64,000 bases of DNA from NCBI GenBank assembly GCA_003818205.1, contig RPRQ01000004.1, forward strand, positions 1 to 64,000, written 5' to 3'. Below the pieces are notes generated by a model. That model did not search any database. It had not been told where the DNA came from and worked only from the letters and a program-made list of their open reading frames with translations. Of the stretch, positions 62,965 through 64,000 are shown piece by piece. The first letter of the stretch is position 1, and every line of letters begins with the position of its first letter. A program made the position numbers and the translations under genes. The stretch comes from Bacteroidales bacterium. GTDB lineage: Bacteria; Bacteroidota; Bacteroidia; Bacteroidales; Tenuifilaceae.

Positions 62965-63801
62965 ATGAAAAAAGTAAGTGTTAAAGGGCAGTCTATTATC
63001 GAAACGGTAGTTGTCGCATTGATTTTCGGAATAATATTCCGATGGTTGGCATTTTACACGCGCGATTTAGGCTTTGGAGCAATAGCTCGAAACATATTTT
63101 ATATGCTATGGGCTATAACCATTCCAATAATATTGATATGGGTAACAAAGCTGGAGATAGGGCTTAAAAACTGGAAGTTCGCGATTCATATTGGCTTTCT
63201 GATTTTCTGGTTGGGTTTTATTCAAAGTATTGGATTTGCTACTGTGGGTGCGCTCAAGCTTAAATTCTCATCTTGGCCAGCATTTGGAATTTTAGTCTTT
63301 GTAGTTCTGGTTATGACAGGAATAGCATTGCTCATCTATAACAAGGTTGATGAAGAAAAAACCTATAGGTATAGCTGGAAGTTGGCTTTCTTTGGAGCGC
63401 TCTTTTTAGTCCCCCCAATTGTAGTTGGGCTTGCTGGTAAATCAGTTGGGATAACTCTGTTTGACCAGCTGTACTTTACATTTGGAGTGGGTATTGCCGA
63501 AGAGCTTATGTACCGAGGGTATATCCAAACAAGAATTAATGGCGAATTTGGTCGACCATGGCGAATAGGTAAAACTCAATTTGGTCCAGGGCTAATTATT
63601 TCTTCAGTGCTATTCGGGCTTTGCCACATGTATAATTTAGGCTCCAAAGACCCTAATCTAATTTTTGCCTTGGCAGCTATTTTTATGGGTTTCTTTTTCG
63701 GTTTTGCACGAGAACGAGGCGGAATTTGGGTGGCAATTGCGTTTCATGTTCTTTGGTCAGCTATCCCAGAACCAATTATGAGGGCGTTTGGAATTATTTA
63801 A
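62965..63801 (+). CDS. CPBP family intramembrane metalloprotease
   Basis: 278 residues with about seven to eight membrane segments. The hallmark motif EELMYRGYIQTRI (about 179-191, EExxxR) is followed by FGLCHMYNLG (FxxxH, about 218-227) and a third His in AIAFHVLWSAIPEP (about 261-274), the three catalytic boxes of the CAAX-protease/bacteriocin-processing (Abi) family. In bacteria these enzymes often act on peptides or confer immunity to peptide antibiotics. It directly follows the permease by 53 bases and the next gene starts 42 bases later, so it is likely co-transcribed with the peptidase cluster. Confidence 0.9.
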   Translation: MKKVSVKGQSIIETVVVALIFGIIFRWLAFYTRDLGFGAIARNIFYMLWAITIPIILIWVTKLEIGLKNWKFAIHIGFLIFWLGFIQSIGFATVGALKLKFSSWPAFGILVFVVLVMTGIALLIYNKVDEEKTYRYSWKLAFFGALFLVPPIVVGLAGKSVGITLFDQLYFTFGVGIAEELMYRGYIQTRINGEFGRPWRIGKTQFGPGLIISSVLFGLCHMYNLGSKDPNLIFALAAIFMGFFFGFARERGGIWVAIAFHVLWSAIPEPIMRAFGII

Positions 63802-63843
63802 AAAATAAATATAAAAACAATTATTTACTGAATCTGAAAAAAA

Positions 63844-64000
63844 ATGAAAACAATTATTTGCACATCAGTTTTGCTTCTATTCGTTTTTGCAAACACACTT
63901 TTTGCTCAAAACGAGATTTTACCAGCCGATTCATTAAAAAAGGATTTAAATCAGCTCTTGACCATTGTTGAATCTTCACATCCCGATCCCTATTTTGCAG
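63844..64000 (+). CDS. Start of an exported protein, possibly an S41 peptidase (runs off the window)
   Basis: 52 codons are visible from ATG at 63844: signal peptide MKTIICTSVLLLFVFANTLFA-Q, then NEILPADSLKKDLNQLLTIV and ESSHPDPYFA, still open at 64000. The pattern of an exported protein beginning with a helix DxLKxDLxxLxxxxxxxHPxPY is typical of tail-specific S41 proteases in Bacteroidota, but the catalytic part lies outside the window, so this is a suggestion only. It would add to the run of exported peptidases. Confidence 0.5.
   Translation, partial: MKTIICTSVLLLFVFANTLFAQNEILPADSLKKDLNQLLTIVESSHPDPYFA

Noticed and set aside
1-64000. CRISPR array or phage region
   Set aside because: No regularly spaced repeats of 24-40 bases with unique spacers, no cas genes and no structural phage genes were seen. 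The only regular period is the ~340-bp tRNA/GIY-YIG array.

Overview
The window is about 64 kb of an AT-leaning Bacteroidota chromosome, probably Bacteroidales-like (order-level placement is inference). The evidence is a short primary sigma factor, TTTG/TAnnTTTG promoters, bamD-rpoZ-coaBC-DUF4835-recN gene order, a PorE-like OmpA protein, a guaB-PpiC-PpiC-SurA-OstA operon, an alpha-oxoamine synthase of the sphingolipid/sulfonolipid type, and many Bacteroidota-style two-component and lipoprotein genes. No phage, conjugative module, integrase, rRNA operon or CRISPR array is visible.

Layout. 1-11 kb: mntP, a TPR histidine kinase, a cytidylate-kinase-like protein, a nitronate monooxygenase-like enzyme, an unknown secreted protein, a PorE-like envelope protein and a DUF418 membrane protein. 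11-15 kb: a low-gene-density accessory patch with an AAA ATPase, hicAB, a possible 51-codon ORF and several classes of intergenic repeat. 15-24 kb: idi, DUF116, pirin, an rRNA methyltransferase/3'-5' exonuclease/DUF5063 operon and recQ, next to a duplicated and interrupted recQ tail. 24-43 kb: core genes for GMP synthesis, periplasmic folding and LPS transport, HtrA protease, primary sigma factor, FabI, RecN, CoaBC, RpoZ, BamD, lipid synthesis and thioredoxin reductase. 43.3-44.3 kb: a tRNA-Pro(GGG) followed by tandem ~340-bp units of terminator, GIY-YIG ORF and partial tRNA. 44.6-64 kb: an unknown lipoprotein, a propeller-type sensor kinase with LytTR regulator, then a co-directional run of exported peptidases (M61, M28, a HExxH protein with a glucodextranase-C-like module, an M28 fragment, M61, M3), an FtsX-type permease, a CPBP protease and the start of what may be an S41 peptidase.

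The most unusual structures are non-coding or small. (i) The tRNA-Pro/GIY-YIG tandem array repeats the tRNA 3' end, including CCA, at 339- and 340-bp intervals. (ii) A ~110-bp family of four intergenic elements is built round GGGTTAACCC, with arm changes that largely keep pairing. (iii) A 391-bp element with 15-bp perfect inverted ends and an 8-bp target duplication sits inside one of those four copies. (iv) A second recQ 3' end is broken by a ~270-bp element, and its edge supplies the stop codon of an unknown gene. (v) The peptidase/permease cluster looks like a coordinated peptide-processing locus controlled by the adjacent sensor/regulator pair; the functional link is inference.

All calls come from reading the sequence and translations; no database search was run.
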